NCBI RefSeq assembly: GCF_021559775.1
Contig: NZ_CP056049.1
Span: 1-64,000, forward strand
Reading direction: 5' to 3'
Source of the DNA: Gillisella vitis
GTDB taxonomy: Bacteria > Pseudomonadota > Alphaproteobacteria > Rhizobiales > Rhizobiaceae
DNA: 64,000 bases
The position numbers and the translations under genes were made by a program. Within the stretch, counting starts at the first letter, position 1. Each line of letters begins with the position of its first letter. The notes below the pieces were generated by a model. That model was not told where the DNA came from. It saw only the letters and a list, made by a program, of their open reading frames with translations, and ran no database searches. This document shows positions 37,378 to 46,565 of this stretch, in pieces.

Positions 37378-38556
37378 TTATCGCGAGTGCTTACGAAACA
37401 TTGACGTGAAAAGGAGAATAGCGGCGAAGGCAGCGACAACCGAGGCCACCCGGATAACTGCTCGGAAATCGTAGGCTTGCGCTATGAGGCCGGTCGCGGG
37501 GCCCGCAAGAATGCCGCTGACACTCAGAACATTCCAGTAAAGCGCGGTGGCCTGCGCCGGGCGATCACCGGAGAAAGATTGCACGAAACTGATGCCGATG
37601 CTGGCATAGAGGCCGTAATACAGGCCCTCCAAGGCCGCGCCTGCCAACATCTGTGGATAGGTCTGCACATAGGAGAGCAGCAGGATCGTTACGGTAGCCA
37701 GCAGCGCCACTGCGACAAGTGGCCCTTTCAGGCCAAAGCGGGAGATGATCATTGGCGTGGTGAAGATAGCGAGGACCTCCACGAAGGTCTTCATGCTGAA
37801 GGCCGTGCCTGGCGCATAACCCGGTAGCCCGACTTCCCGCACGTAGAACAATGGCAGTGCGCTAAATGTCAGAGAATGCGCTGAGGACAGGCAGAACACG
37901 AACGCGGCCGCCAACCACAGGCCGACGTCCTTGTTGGAAGAATGTGCGTGTACTGATCCTGACTTGGGACGAAGTGTCATATCGCGCGGGATAATTATCC
38001 ACCACATCAACGCCCAGCAGCATGCCAGGGCAAAAGCGAGCTTGAAGACGGCAGCTTCGCCGAAGCGCTCTGCGAACAGGAAGGCGACCGCCGGCCCTAT
38101 CATCCAGGCGGTTGATGTCGTGGCGCGCAGGAATGCATTGGACCGGCCACGCGTAATCTTGCCGCGTTCTGCTACGACCGCCCCGAGGCTGAACATGGTG
38201 GATACCGCACTGCTGCTCAGACCAAATCCGAGCACGCCGAATGTCAAAACGATCCAGAAAGACGGTGAAATTGACAAGGCACTCGTGGCAAGAAGATAAC
38301 CCGCCAGTGCTACACCGATCAGTGGAAAAGGAGCAATTCCCGCATCCAGCCAGCGACCAAAGGTGCGGGTGCAGATTATGCCGAGCACGGTAACGCCCGC
38401 CGCATAGAGACTGATTGTCCACGGCGCGCGCCCCAAACCCTCCACAATGTAGTAAGCCATGAACGGCCCGATCATGGAGCTGCAGGTCGTGCCTATAAAC
38501 AACACAAGCAAGAAGGGATAGAGCGAGAGCGAACGGCTGCTCATCGTCGCACTCAT
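37378..38556 (-). CDS. MFS transporter, sugar-efflux (SetA-like) type
   Basis: A 392-residue, twelve-helix MFS protein (SLYPFLLVLFIGTTCSSMIG, MAYYIVEGLGRAPWTISLY). The overall pattern, with a conserved YYGLYASIGISFVQSF helix in the C-terminal half, resembles the sugar efflux transporter group. It stands alone; neighbours give no substrate. Confidence 0.78.
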   Translation of the reverse strand: MSATMSSRSLSLYPFLLVLFIGTTCSSMIGPFMAYYIVEGLGRAPWTISLYAAGVTVLGIICTRTFGRWLDAGIAPFPLIGVALAGYLLATSALSISPSFWIVLTFGVLGFGLSSSAVSTMFSLGAVVAERGKITRGRSNAFLRATTSTAWMIGPAVAFLFAERFGEAAVFKLAFALACCWALMWWIIIPRDMTLRPKSGSVHAHSSNKDVGLWLAAAFVFCLSSAHSLTFSALPLFYVREVGLPGYAPGTAFSMKTFVEVLAIFTTPMIISRFGLKGPLVAVALLATVTILLLSYVQTYPQMLAGAALEGLYYGLYASIGISFVQSFSGDRPAQATALYWNVLSVSGILAGPATGLIAQAYDFRAVIRVASVVAAFAAILLFTSMFRKHSR

Positions 38557-38836
38557 AGAAATGCCTTTCGAGATACTGTCGTGGATATTTCCGCAACGTG
38601 CAAATTCAGGCCAATAGGCACGAACTATGACAGCCGTATAACAGGCGAATTGAGATATGAAGAGGTGGACGGTTGGCTCGTCCGCTTCGAGCCGACAGCG
38701 GACTTCAGCCGTGTGTTCACTCCGGGCACTTTCACGGCATTAGCTCGTCGACCTGGCTCTATGTCCGTCGATGAGACGGGTGAGCGTGGCGGATATTGGC
38801 AACAACGCGTAACGCTCGCTGTCCCGTCGCAGATTT

Positions 38837-39166
38837 TCAGCGACGTCGGGTACGTTCCTCTGCCTCGTCCTCGAAGCTGGGTGGCTTGGTTTTCACCCAC
38901 GCAACGAATTTCTGGATCGCGGGGTCCTCGAGAATAGCGGCGATCGTGGAAAACTTCTTCGCCAGCTGCGCGTCAGTGAAAACCCTGTGGATGTGGCTAT
39001 GGCATATGCGATGCAGGGGCAACTTGAGCTTGCCGCCTTTGCTCTTGGGAACCAGATGGTGGTCCTCCATTTGGTCGTCCGGTATCACGCGCTCGCACAG
39101 CGGGCAGATGACCGGCTCCGCCTGCATATCGTCCGAAGCGAACTTGTCTCTGATTTTGCGTGCCAT
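38837..39166 (-). CDS. HNH endonuclease-domain protein
   Basis: A 109-residue protein starting at MARKIRDKFASDD (ATG 39166 with GGAGAG upstream). A zinc-binding CPLC, the core EDHHLVPKSKGG and LPLHRICHSHIH form an HNH nuclease signature. Small free-standing HNH proteins of this kind occur in mobile regions and near restriction or phage genes. No methylase or terminase partner is present, so its role is open. Confidence 0.8.
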   Translation of the reverse strand: MARKIRDKFASDDMQAEPVICPLCERVIPDDQMEDHHLVPKSKGGKLKLPLHRICHSHIHRVFTDAQLAKKFSTIAAILEDPAIQKFVAWVKTKPPSFEDEAEERTRRR

Positions 39167-39413
39167 CAGTCTCTCCGTCGGCGGTCGGACCTCGTCCGTT
39201 CGGCTTCGGTAGATCATCCTCAACCTGCCGACAACAAAAAAAAGCCGCGGCGAAATCGCACCCGACCTTCCTCATCTTCGTCCATTCGTCAGGTCAGGAC
39301 ATCCGTGGAGAGGTTGTCCTGACGTCGCTCGCACGACAGCGAGTAGCCGCTTCATCTCGAATGCGAGCTACTGTACACCTGAAACTTGTTAGGCCACCTT
39401 CCGCCGTCGGTTC

Positions 39414-39606
39414 GGCTCTGTTGCAAAAATTTTTGGAGCCTCTGGATCGAAGAAAAATATTCCATAATTCAATCTGAAGCGGTTTTGAAAAGCCAAATAA
39501 GATGGTGCATGACTGGATGATTGTCGTTTGAGCGAGAGGTTTTCCGTCCATACGCACACGTCGTTTGAAATTTCATTCCACGACAAAGAATTTTTGCAAC
39601 AGAGCC
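39414..39606. mobile_element. 193-bp MITE-like element with IS6-type ends
   Basis: A perfect 18-base inverted repeat, GGCTCTGTTGCAAAAATT, closes a 193-base element that contains no transposase sequence. The ends resemble IS26-type IS6 termini (GGCACTGTTGCAAA). The flanking bases share only gtcg at the first four positions (gtcggttc, gtcgtaag). It could move in trans with an IS6-family transposase. It abuts an IS110 remnant. Confidence 0.68.
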
Positions 39607-39782
39607 GTCGTAAGGTCTGGCTGGTAATGCCCCGCTCTGATCATGATCGACCATCTGAAGTGCGCCATTTTGTCGGCGACGGCGATCGCCGCAAGCTTGA
39701 AGGATTTTCTCGCCAGAAAAATTCTTGCCAGTCGGCCAGTTGCAACTTGGTTGCGCCGTTCTTGATCCTGTTCGGTGGTCAC
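39607..39782 (-). pseudogene. IS110-family transposase C-terminal remnant
   Basis: The minus strand reads RNQVATGRLARIFLARKSFK and LAAIAVADKMAHFRWSIM, closely resembling the C-terminal end of IS110/IS1111 transposases. It is cut at the MITE-like element and has no catalytic part. Confidence 0.6.
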
Positions 39783-39791
39783 CGGCGCTCA

Positions 39792-40927
39792 TCATGGCAG
39801 AAGCCGTGCCGCTTTGCCACTTCGTCTTGTGGCATTGTTGTAATAGCTGGACGGATCGATGTCGCGATTGCTCCATGGCCTCTGGCAGTGGGACGCCCCG
39901 GTTGGCGGCTTCCGTTAGATAGCCGGACCGCAAGCCATGCGCGGAAAATTCCTCTGGCTTCAGCCCCGCCATCACGACCCTCTGTTTCAGAATGTCATTG
40001 ATCGCCTTCGGATCAAGAGCGCGTTGGGAGACATTGCCCCAGCGATCAATCGCCCGAAACACGCTTCCCTTGTCAATTCTTGCCGCTTTAAGCCAGGCAT
40101 TCAGGGCATCGACGGGCGAGCCGGTGAGATAGACGACTTCATCATTTTCTGCACCACTGGTTTTGGTGCGAGCGAGGTGGATGGACAAAGAGGGGAGGGC
40201 AGGACCATCTTCAACTGGGATGGGCTCTTCCCGGGCTCAGTTGATCTTTCCTCAAACTGGCGATCTCGCTGCGACGGCGACCGCCGGAGGCAAAAGCGAC
40301 CATCAGGATTGCCCGGTCACGCAGGTCACGTAGGCTATCGTTCTGACAGGTGGCAAGCAGTTGGGAAAGAACATCGCCGGTGACCGCCTTGGCACTCTTG
40401 CGTTGTCTGGGCCGCGGTGTTGCCCGCACGGCCAGCCGGATGGCGGACTTTTGGGCAGGGGAGGAAAACGTGCCGTCAAGCCCCCGCCATTTCGTGAGTG
40501 TTGACCAGGTAGCAAGCCGCCGCCGGACGGTATCTGGCGCATGCGGTCCGGCTGAGCGCAGAAAACCCTGGGTCCGAAGCTTGTCCTCGACCTCGGTCGG
40601 CATGCCACGCTGTTGATCGCTCAGACGTTTCTCCAGATCCCAAAGATGGTGAGCGACGAATTTTAGCAGAAGCGCTTCTGGTGCGGGCCAAGGCAGGGAC
40701 GTTCCCATCGCTGCCAACGACCATGCCTCCAGATAGGCCAGATCGGAGGTGAGTGCCCGAAGGGTGTTTTCGCCCATGCCTTGGTTGACCAGATGGCGGA
40801 GCGTCTCGACATCCTGATCCGTCAACAGTTCGGCTAACTCCTCGCGGCGCTCCATCGGCAGGACTGCGGCGATCGTGTCGAGATGATCGCGGCGATGGAT
40901 AAGCGCTTTTTCGCGTGTCCCTGTCAT
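39792..40927 (-). pseudogene. Tyrosine recombinase with two frameshifts
   Basis: The N-terminal part (MTGTREKALIHRRDHLDTI, MGENTLRALTSDLAYLEAW, LRDLRDRAILMVAFASGGRR) is in one frame to about 40211. The catalytic part (LSIHLARTKTSGAENDE, FSAHGLRSGYLTEAANRG, EAMEQSRHRSVQ) follows in another. A final shift is needed to reach the active-site block YYNNATRRSGKAARLLP ending at 39792. Its start overlaps the vapC stop by four bases, so it was once translated with the toxin-antitoxin pair. Confidence 0.83.
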
Positions 40928-41328
40928 GCGGTGGAAGACGCCGGATGCAGTTTCAGGTCCGTTTGCGAAAAATCACGCCCCTTGAAAAGTAAGGGAGCGT
41001 TAGCAATGACAGACACAGCATAGGAAAAACAATCGCCCATGTTGAGTGATGCGGGATGACGTCCTTTGCCAAATTGATCGAAAGCTTTTTCGGCCACAAA
41101 ATAATGGCGCTCCCCAAAGGCAACGGCGGTGACATTCGGCAATTCTGATAACTGCTTGATGATCGCGCTAGCATTCGGAAATTTTCGCCCTGCCAGAACC
41201 ATGCGTGCCTCAAGCAAAGTAGGCCAGCCGATCAGAATGTCTCCATGTGTGACAAGCGAATGAAACGTTTCGGCCTCAGGTTCATTAAGCGACATGGCAA
41301 TAATAACCGACGTATCAATGGTGATCAT
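40924..41328 (-). CDS. vapC: VapC-type PIN-domain toxin
   Basis: A 134-residue PIN-domain ribonuclease. The conserved acids are visible in ITIDTSVIIA (Asp4), the Glu of TLLEARMVL, and NMGDCFSYA with a downstream KGRDFSQTDL. This quartet is typical of VapC toxins that cleave tRNA or rRNA. It overlaps vapB upstream and the recombinase pseudogene downstream by four bases each. Confidence 0.9.
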   Translation of the reverse strand: MITIDTSVIIAMSLNEPEAETFHSLVTHGDILIGWPTLLEARMVLAGRKFPNASAIIKQLSELPNVTAVAFGERHYFVAEKAFDQFGKGRHPASLNMGDCFSYAVSVIANAPLLFKGRDFSQTDLKLHPASSTA

Positions 41329-41582
41329 ATCGGCAGGCCGTTTTCGTCATAGAGATCATCATGGGCAGAGGTCGTGCCGGGTGGAACGTGACGACGGCCT
41401 TCAGCCATCAGCGCCCAAAGTGTATCAGCTGGCGTTTGCGCCGCCTTTTCTCGCAACTCCTGCTCATAGCGTTCGAGGGCCTGTTCAACGAGGCGGTTGA
41501 TCGGCTGACCGGTGCGGCGTGCGAGCGCATGCGCGAGATCGCGGGCTTTGCCGCTACGGATGGAAAGCTGCGGTTCGGACAT
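41325..41582 (-). CDS. vapB: VapB-type antitoxin
   Basis: An 85-residue antitoxin counted from MSEPQLSIRSGKARDLAHAL (ATG 41582, GAGG six bases upstream); starts at 41594 or 41597 are less well spaced. The N-terminus looks like a DNA-binding strand-helix of VapB/PSK-type antitoxins and the acidic C-terminus (SAHDDLYDENGLPI) would cover the toxin. It should neutralise VapC and repress the operon. Confidence 0.87.
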   Translation of the reverse strand: MSEPQLSIRSGKARDLAHALARRTGQPINRLVEQALERYEQELREKAAQTPADTLWALMAEGRRHVPPGTTSAHDDLYDENGLPI

Positions 41583-41764
41583 GATGTTCCTCATCAAATG
41601 TTGGGCTGGAATATAGCGATATCCGCACCAGATAGCAACGTTCTGCCCATAGATGGCTAGTTTCCGATAAGAGACATTTATCGATAGTTAGGACATCAAT
41701 CGAAAATCATGCCATGTAGAGAACCACAATATTTACATAGAGTTCGTTTAGCAAATCATTTACC

Positions 41765-42721
41765 ATGATTTCAATGGCTTACGATCTCGCAAAAATCAGC
41801 ATGAGACCCTTGATGCGGCCGTCTTTCGACTCTAGCGTCGCCCTGGCGCGTCTGGACGAGCGCATCGCCCGTTCCCCGGTCGGCGCGGGCTTGCTTGAGC
41901 GCCAAAATTTCGCTGACGCGTGCGCCTCGCGGTGGATTGACGGCGAGCTCGTCCACCTCGAAGATCTCGTGTTCCATGACGCCACGAAGGATATTCGCAC
42001 ACCGACCCATGAGCTGACAATCGCCCGCGACGTCCTGCGCACTCGTCGGCGGATCACCGGCCAGTCCCCCGATTGGGCGCTCTCTGCCGACGGCGTCCGC
42101 TCGCTGCGAAAAACCGCGGAGATCACGACGGCTGACTCGGAAGAGGCGCAGACGATCGGTGCCATCCGGCGTGCGGCCACAATCGATCCGGAAGGTGAGG
42201 GGGATGACGCCGACGACGTGGAAAATCTTCCCGGCGTCGACTATGCCGCCATCGATGCGGTGCTCGCCCGATCGGAGGCCGCGATCGAGAATGCAACTCG
42301 GCCCGGCCGGCTATTTGCCGCCTCCTTACTGCGCCAGGCCGGCGTCACCACCGGCGGCCATCTCGCTGCCATCAACCTCGGACTAAAAATCATTCCCGTC
42401 GATCGGCGCCGGCATCGTGATCGGGAGACCCGGATGCTGGCCATCGCCCACGGGCTGATCGCGGCCGCGGAGATCGGGCTCAAGGAGCATGACAGGCTGG
42501 CGCTGGCTCGAACACTGATGGAGCGAAGGCTGGAGGGGCGCCGGACATCTTCAAAACTGCCGGAGCTGGTTGAGTTGGTGATGGCCAAACCGCTGGTGTC
42601 GGCAAAAATGGTGGCGAAGACGCTCGATGTGACACCGCAGGCGGCGCGGCGGATTGTTTTGGAGCTGGGCCTGCGGGAGATGACGGGGAGGGGGAGGTTT
42701 CGGGCGTGGGGTGTAATCTAG
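41765..42721 (+). CDS. RHE_PE00001-type protein with C-terminal HTH
   Basis: A 318-residue protein of a family found on rhizobial plasmids (DUF1612 plus a helix-turn-helix domain), recognisable from the opening LMRPSFDSSVALARLDERI and the C-terminal VSAKMVAKTLDVTPQAARRI. The molecular function is not known; the HTH suggests DNA binding. The start may be 41765 or ATG 41774. The gene ends with a TAG inside a CTAG palindrome that also forms the stop of the convergent IS481 transposase. Confidence 0.72.
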   Translation: MISMAYDLAKISMRPLMRPSFDSSVALARLDERIARSPVGAGLLERQNFADACASRWIDGELVHLEDLVFHDATKDIRTPTHELTIARDVLRTRRRITGQSPDWALSADGVRSLRKTAEITTADSEEAQTIGAIRRAATIDPEGEGDDADDVENLPGVDYAAIDAVLARSEAAIENATRPGRLFAASLLRQAGVTTGGHLAAINLGLKIIPVDRRRHRDRETRMLAIAHGLIAAAEIGLKEHDRLALARTLMERRLEGRRTSSKLPELVELVMAKPLVSAKMVAKTLDVTPQAARRIVLELGLREMTGRGRFRAWGVI

Positions 42722-43683
42722 ATGTTTAGTCCCGGCATTTGATGGATCGGATCAATGATGAAACGATCCGGCTCCAAAGTCCATCGTTTACAAATGAATT
42801 CGTAGGGCGTGAGGCCTTTTAGGGTCTTGAGCCTTCGCCCGAAATTATAGGCATCAATGAAGTCGGCGAGATGCCTTTTGAGTTGGTCGTGATCGTCGTA
42901 GTAGAAACGCTTGACGGTCGCTTCCTTGATCGTCCGGTTCATCCGCTCGACCTGCCCATTGGTCCATGGGTGCTTCAGCTTGGTCAGACGATGCTCAATG
43001 CCGTTCTCGTCACAGACCCGGTCGAAGATGTGATGGAAGGCGTAGAGATCGCAGGCCCGATTGGTGAACTGAATGCCGTTGTCCGTCAGAACCGTATGGA
43101 TGGCATAGGGCACAGCCTTGACCAGATTGCGCAGGAATTGGGCTGCATTCATCTTTCCGGCTTTGGCGTAAAGCTCGACGAAGGCAAACTTGGACGTTCT
43201 ATCAATGGCCACAAACAGATAGAGCTTGCCCTCAGCGGTCTGGACTTCAGCGATATCGATGTGAAAGTAGCCAATGGGGTAACTCTCGAACTTCTTTTTT
43301 GGCTCCTTGTCGCCCTCGACTTCCGGCAGTCGTGAAATGTCATGGCGCTGTAGGCATCGATGTAAGGACGAGCGCGTCAGATGCGGGATTGTTGGCTGAA
43401 GGGCATAAAGGCAATCATCCAAAGGTAGAAGCGTGTGCCTGCGGAAGGCGACAATCACGGCCTCCTCCTCGAGGCTCAAGACTGTCGAATGCGGTTCCTT
43501 CGGCCCGGTCGCCAAATCGGCAACCGATGTGCGCTTCTTCCACTTGGCAACGGTCTTCGGGTTGATCCCATACCGCTTTGAGCGCGCTCTCAGGCTCTCT
43601 TGACTATTTTGTATTGCTCGACGGATTGCCTCTGTCGTTGTGGCGCGACCGTGTAGAACCTGGCCCATAGTGCTTCCTTCCAT
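42718..43683 (-). CDS. IS481-family DDE transposase
   Basis: A 321-residue transposase. N-terminal HTH segments (SLRARSKRYGINPKTVAKWK) precede the catalytic contexts YFHIDIAEVQ (D), TVLTDNGIQF (D) and NGQVERMNRT (E). The frame runs through the terminal repeat and stops at a TAG in the adjacent CTAG host sequence, a known habit of IS481-type elements. It appears intact. Confidence 0.94.
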   Translation of the reverse strand: MEGSTMGQVLHGRATTTEAIRRAIQNSQESLRARSKRYGINPKTVAKWKKRTSVADLATGPKEPHSTVLSLEEEAVIVAFRRHTLLPLDDCLYALQPTIPHLTRSSLHRCLQRHDISRLPEVEGDKEPKKKFESYPIGYFHIDIAEVQTAEGKLYLFVAIDRTSKFAFVELYAKAGKMNAAQFLRNLVKAVPYAIHTVLTDNGIQFTNRACDLYAFHHIFDRVCDENGIEHRLTKLKHPWTNGQVERMNRTIKEATVKRFYYDDHDQLKRHLADFIDAYNFGRRLKTLKGLTPYEFICKRWTLEPDRFIIDPIHQMPGLNI

Positions 43684-43724
43684 TCGAGGGAAAATAATGC
43701 ACCATTAAAGTCCGGGATCAAACA
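42723..43724 (-). mobile_element. IS481-family insertion sequence
   Basis: The inverted ends TGTTTAGTCCCGGCATTTG (from 42723) and the complement of TGTTTGATCCCGGACTTTA (to 43724) agree at 15 of 19 positions and bound about 1002 bases. CTAG abuts the left end; the right side reads accagg, so no matching target duplication is present. It has cut the 5' part of the gene to its right. Confidence 0.85.
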
Positions 43725-44478
43725 ACCAGGCTATCTCATCCAAATAAAACAGATTGGCGATCATCTGTATGTCTGTGGTTACGGTGGGCAGACCTAAAGA
43801 CGTTCGCTAAATGGGAAATGGCAAGCTCTGGATTTGGAGTTCTTTGATGGGCCGAATGCGATTATGGATCCTAAATCAGAGTTGAGTCTGATGAGTAATT
43901 TAATGAGCATTAAGGCAAATCGCACGAAAGAAAACTACGATAAGGAGGAGAAACTTCGGCTAGCAAATCTATCCAAAGATCTGTGGGATTTCTCTAGCCT
44001 CTCCGAAGACAGCATCTACTTTGCCGGGGAAAAGAAAACTGTCTATTGGTATGACGGTGAGAAAATCACCGAAATCCCGACCGAGGCGGATCGGGGCCTC
44101 CTCTCCATCCTGGTGGAAAATGAGGACCGCGTCTGGGTCGCTGGCCGTGATGGGAACTTCCTGGTCGGCAATCACAAGACAGGGTTCCGTGATCTCGACG
44201 CGCTGCGTGGACTTGATGGTTGGCCAAGCTTCAACGGCATGACCATGTTCAACGGACGTCTCTATCTCTCCAGCTATGCCGATCCTCGCGGGCTGTTCGT
44301 GTTCGACGGCCACCATGTCGAACAAGTGCGCTCCGGTCTTACGCCCGACATCGAGGATGTCTCAGCCGTCGAGGCAGTTGATGGCGTGCTATGGGTCATG
44401 GGCCGCAAGGACTTGCTGGGTTATGACGGCACGCACTGGGAGCGCATCGATTTCCCTGGCAATGATCCGCTGAGGTGA
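43725..44478 (+). pseudogene. Beta-propeller-like protein, 5'-truncated with nonsense codon
   Basis: The frame reads IQIKQIGDHLYVCGYGGQT, an in-frame TAA (43795-43797, where Tyr would be expected), then RRSLNGKWQALDLEFFDGPN and repeated short blades such as VYWYDGEKITEIPTEAD, NRLYLSSYADPRG-like and LWVMGRKDLLGYDGTHWERI. The repeats suggest a WD/kelch-like propeller, possibly of the kind found near polymorphic toxins. The beginning is lost to IS481. A short start codon region downstream (ATG 44484, MKKASFTRLCAVSK) is cut after 14 codons by an IS6 element. Confidence 0.65.
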
Positions 44479-44525
44479 GCTTATGAAAAAGGCCAGCTTC
44501 ACTCGTCTTTGTGCTGTCTCCAAAG

Positions 44526-45335
44526 GGCATCGTCAACTTAACGGAATGTGGAACTTGATGTGCGAATGACGGGTCATGACAGACCGTGATCCACTCTATC
44601 GTCGGCATCGCTTTCCCGCAGAAGTCATTGCCCACGCTGTGTGGCTCTATTTCCGTTTCCCTCTAAGCCTGCGAATGGTTGAGGACTTGCTGGCTGCCCG
44701 CGGGATCATCGTATCCCACCAAACCGTCCGGCTGTGGGCGGAGAAGTTCGGCCGCATCTTTGCCAACGAGATCCGTCGTCGGTCATCCGGTCGGCTTGGG
44801 GAAAAGTGGCATCTCGATGAAGCCGTTGTTTCAATGCGCGGCAAGAAGCATTGGCTGTGGCGTGCTGTGGATCAGGACGGTTTCGTGTTGGACGTTCTCG
44901 TGCAAAGCCGCCGAAATACCAAGGCCGCCAAGCGCCTGATGCGCAAGGCTCTTGAAGGGCCAGGGACGATCGCCGCGGGTGATGATTACAGACAAGCTGC
45001 GATCTTACGGCGCAGCCAAGCGGGAGCTCATGCCCGGTGTCGAGCATCGCTCCCACAAAGGGTTGAACAATCGGGCGGAGAATTCTCACCAGCCAGTCCG
45101 GCGACGAGAGCGGATCATGAAGCGCTTCAAGTCACAGCGACATCTACAACGATTTGTCTCTATCCACGATCCGATCGCCAACCTGTTTCACATCCCGCGC
45201 CACGACATAACCTCCGGCCATCATCGCGAACTGCGCGCGGAGGCGATGAGCCTGTGGGCGAAGATTGCCCGAGCATGAGAAATATCTGCGGACAGCGTCT
45301 TTCGCTGGCCCTGCGTCCATTAAGTTTACGATGCC
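44526..45335 (+). mobile_element. IS6-family insertion sequence, copy 3 (left member of inverted pair)
   Basis: Ends GGCATCGTCAACTTAA (44526-44541) and the complement of GGCATCGTAAACTTAA (45320-45335) bound 810 bases. The sequence is apparently identical to the inverted copy at 46566-47375. It cuts a short gene start on its left and the ligase gene on its right. The flanks ctccaaag and cgatgatg are not a direct duplication. Confidence 0.9.
44576..45278 (+). pseudogene. IS6-family transposase with one-base insertion
   Basis: The first part (MTDRDPLYRRHRFPAEVIAH, WHLDEAVVSMRGKKHWLWRA) runs in one frame until about 44950. The rest (GQGRSPRVMITDKLRSYG, RAENSHQPVRRRERIMK) is in the +1 frame. Compared with intact relatives, an extra G in AAGGCTC (versus AAGCTC) explains the shift. 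The catalytic residues are therefore split between frames. Confidence 0.88.
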
Positions 45336-45966
45336 CGATGATGCCTTCCAGGCCATGTTCGCGCGCGGCCGCCAGAAGTGTCACGCCATCTGCTTCAACC
45401 TCCTGCGAGACGCGGATCGCTCCTTCGCTTTCGCCGATCAGGTCCTCCAGCAGGTGACGACGTCCGGACAACTCCATCTTCGTCAGGTCATGCCCGTCGA
45501 AATACAACAGGTCGAAAGCGTAAACGATCGCATCCTCAGATGACTTCTTGCCTCCGCGCCCGCCAAGTGAACGCTGCAGCGCCCCGAAGTCCGAGCGGCC
45601 CTCGGCATCGAGGACGACGGCTTCCCCATCAAGGATGGCGGTCCCGACGCCAATCATGCGCGTAGCGGCGGCGATTGCCGGAAACCTGTCGGTCCAGTCA
45701 TGACCATCACGGGTGATGATCCGCACCGCGTTTGGCTCGATGTGAACCGCAACACGATAACCGTCCCATTTGATTTCATAGATCCAGTCCGGTCCTGACG
45801 GCGGCCTTGCTTTCAACAACGCCAGGCACGGCTCGATGCGATCGGGCATCGGGTAGAAGGGGAGTTGCGGTTGCGCGGGATCGCGTGGTTTGCGTGGTCG
45901 CGAGCGGATCGGGAGATTCGCTTCCCGCAAAAGCGGCTGGGATTTTTTGCGCGGCGGCTTTGTCAT
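45336..45966 (-). pseudogene. ATP-dependent DNA ligase (LigD-type), 5' fragment
   Basis: From ATG 45966 the minus strand reads a LigD-like ligase domain: YPMPDRIEPCLALLKARPPS, the adenylation motif EIKWDGYRV with the active Lys, GEAVVLDAEGRSDFGALQ and LLYFDGHDLTKMEL. It stops at the IS6 end just after GLEGII, so the second half of the nucleotidyltransferase and the OB fold are lost. Such ligases act in Ku-dependent end joining in rhizobia; no Ku gene is visible here. Confidence 0.88.
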
Positions 45967-46285
45967 GACCGGAGTTCAGCAGCAATTGCTTAAAATCGTG
46001 TGACATAGGTGGGAAATGGAAGGGAGGACGACGAGGGAGGGGAGGAAGGAGGGGTAGGAAGCCGGTTCGCAAGGACGGTCCAACGGCTGACGCTTCCCTC
46101 AATCGCGCCGGTCGCCGAGACCGGGCCAGCTTGACTCGCAAGGCAGGTGTGCCTCGCTCCTCCGCAAGCCAGGTCTTCTCCGGCGCAATTGCAGCCGCCG
46201 GCCCGTCCTGCGGTTCGGGAGATGTCTTCGAAAAGAAGATGAGGAGGCAAGGACAGTCCGTCCGTCCGAAGCTCAAGAGGTAATT
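45967..46285. other. Intergenic region between ligase fragment and IS21 remnant
   Basis: No supported gene. Open frames here are compositionally biased (Pro/Ser/Arg-rich) and lack recognisable domains or good ribosome binding sites. Confidence 0.5.
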
Positions 46286-46565
46286 TGTTGGTTTCCACGC
46301 GGAACTGAGCCGGTTTTTCCACCGAGAAGTGAGCCACCTCTGAGTATGGTTTTCTGATCAGGGTTTGGTCAAGGGATTGGCTTTTTCTCCTCTCTTCTGT
46401 GCGGCTGCCGCCGAGCTGGCCTTGAAGCGGAAGCTGTCGTTTCCTGTTTCCAGGATGTGGCAACGATGGGTCAAACGATCGAGCAAAGCGGTCGTCATTT
46501 TGGCGTCGCCGAAGACGGTGGCCCATTCGCTGAAGCTGAGGTTGGTGGTGATGATGACGCTGGTG
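46286..46565 (-). pseudogene. IS21-family remnant (IstB C-terminus and terminal repeats)
   Basis: The minus strand reads LSFSEWATVFGDAKMTTALL, DRLTHRCHILETGNDSFRF and KANPLTKP, the C-terminal end of the IstB ATPase helper of IS21 elements, with its stop at 46365. Beyond it, TTTCCACGCGGAACTGAGCC and TTTCCACCGAGAAGTGAGCC are repeated terminal motifs typical of an IS21 end. The N-terminal part is replaced by an IS6 copy. Confidence 0.83.

Noticed and set aside
38557..38836. Coding-like plus-strand frame between the MFS and HNH genes
   Set aside because: Part of the frame reads smoothly, but it has no recognisable domain, no good start, and continues antisense into the HNH gene.
43834..44478. 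A complete 214-residue gene
   Set aside because: The same frame stays coding-like upstream of a TAA and reaches the IS481 end, so the open frame is only the tail of a truncated gene.
45776..46276. Open frame of 166 residues upstream of the ligase fragment
   Set aside because: The composition is low-complexity (Pro/Arg/Ser-rich), it overlaps the ligase 5' end in another frame and has no domain features.
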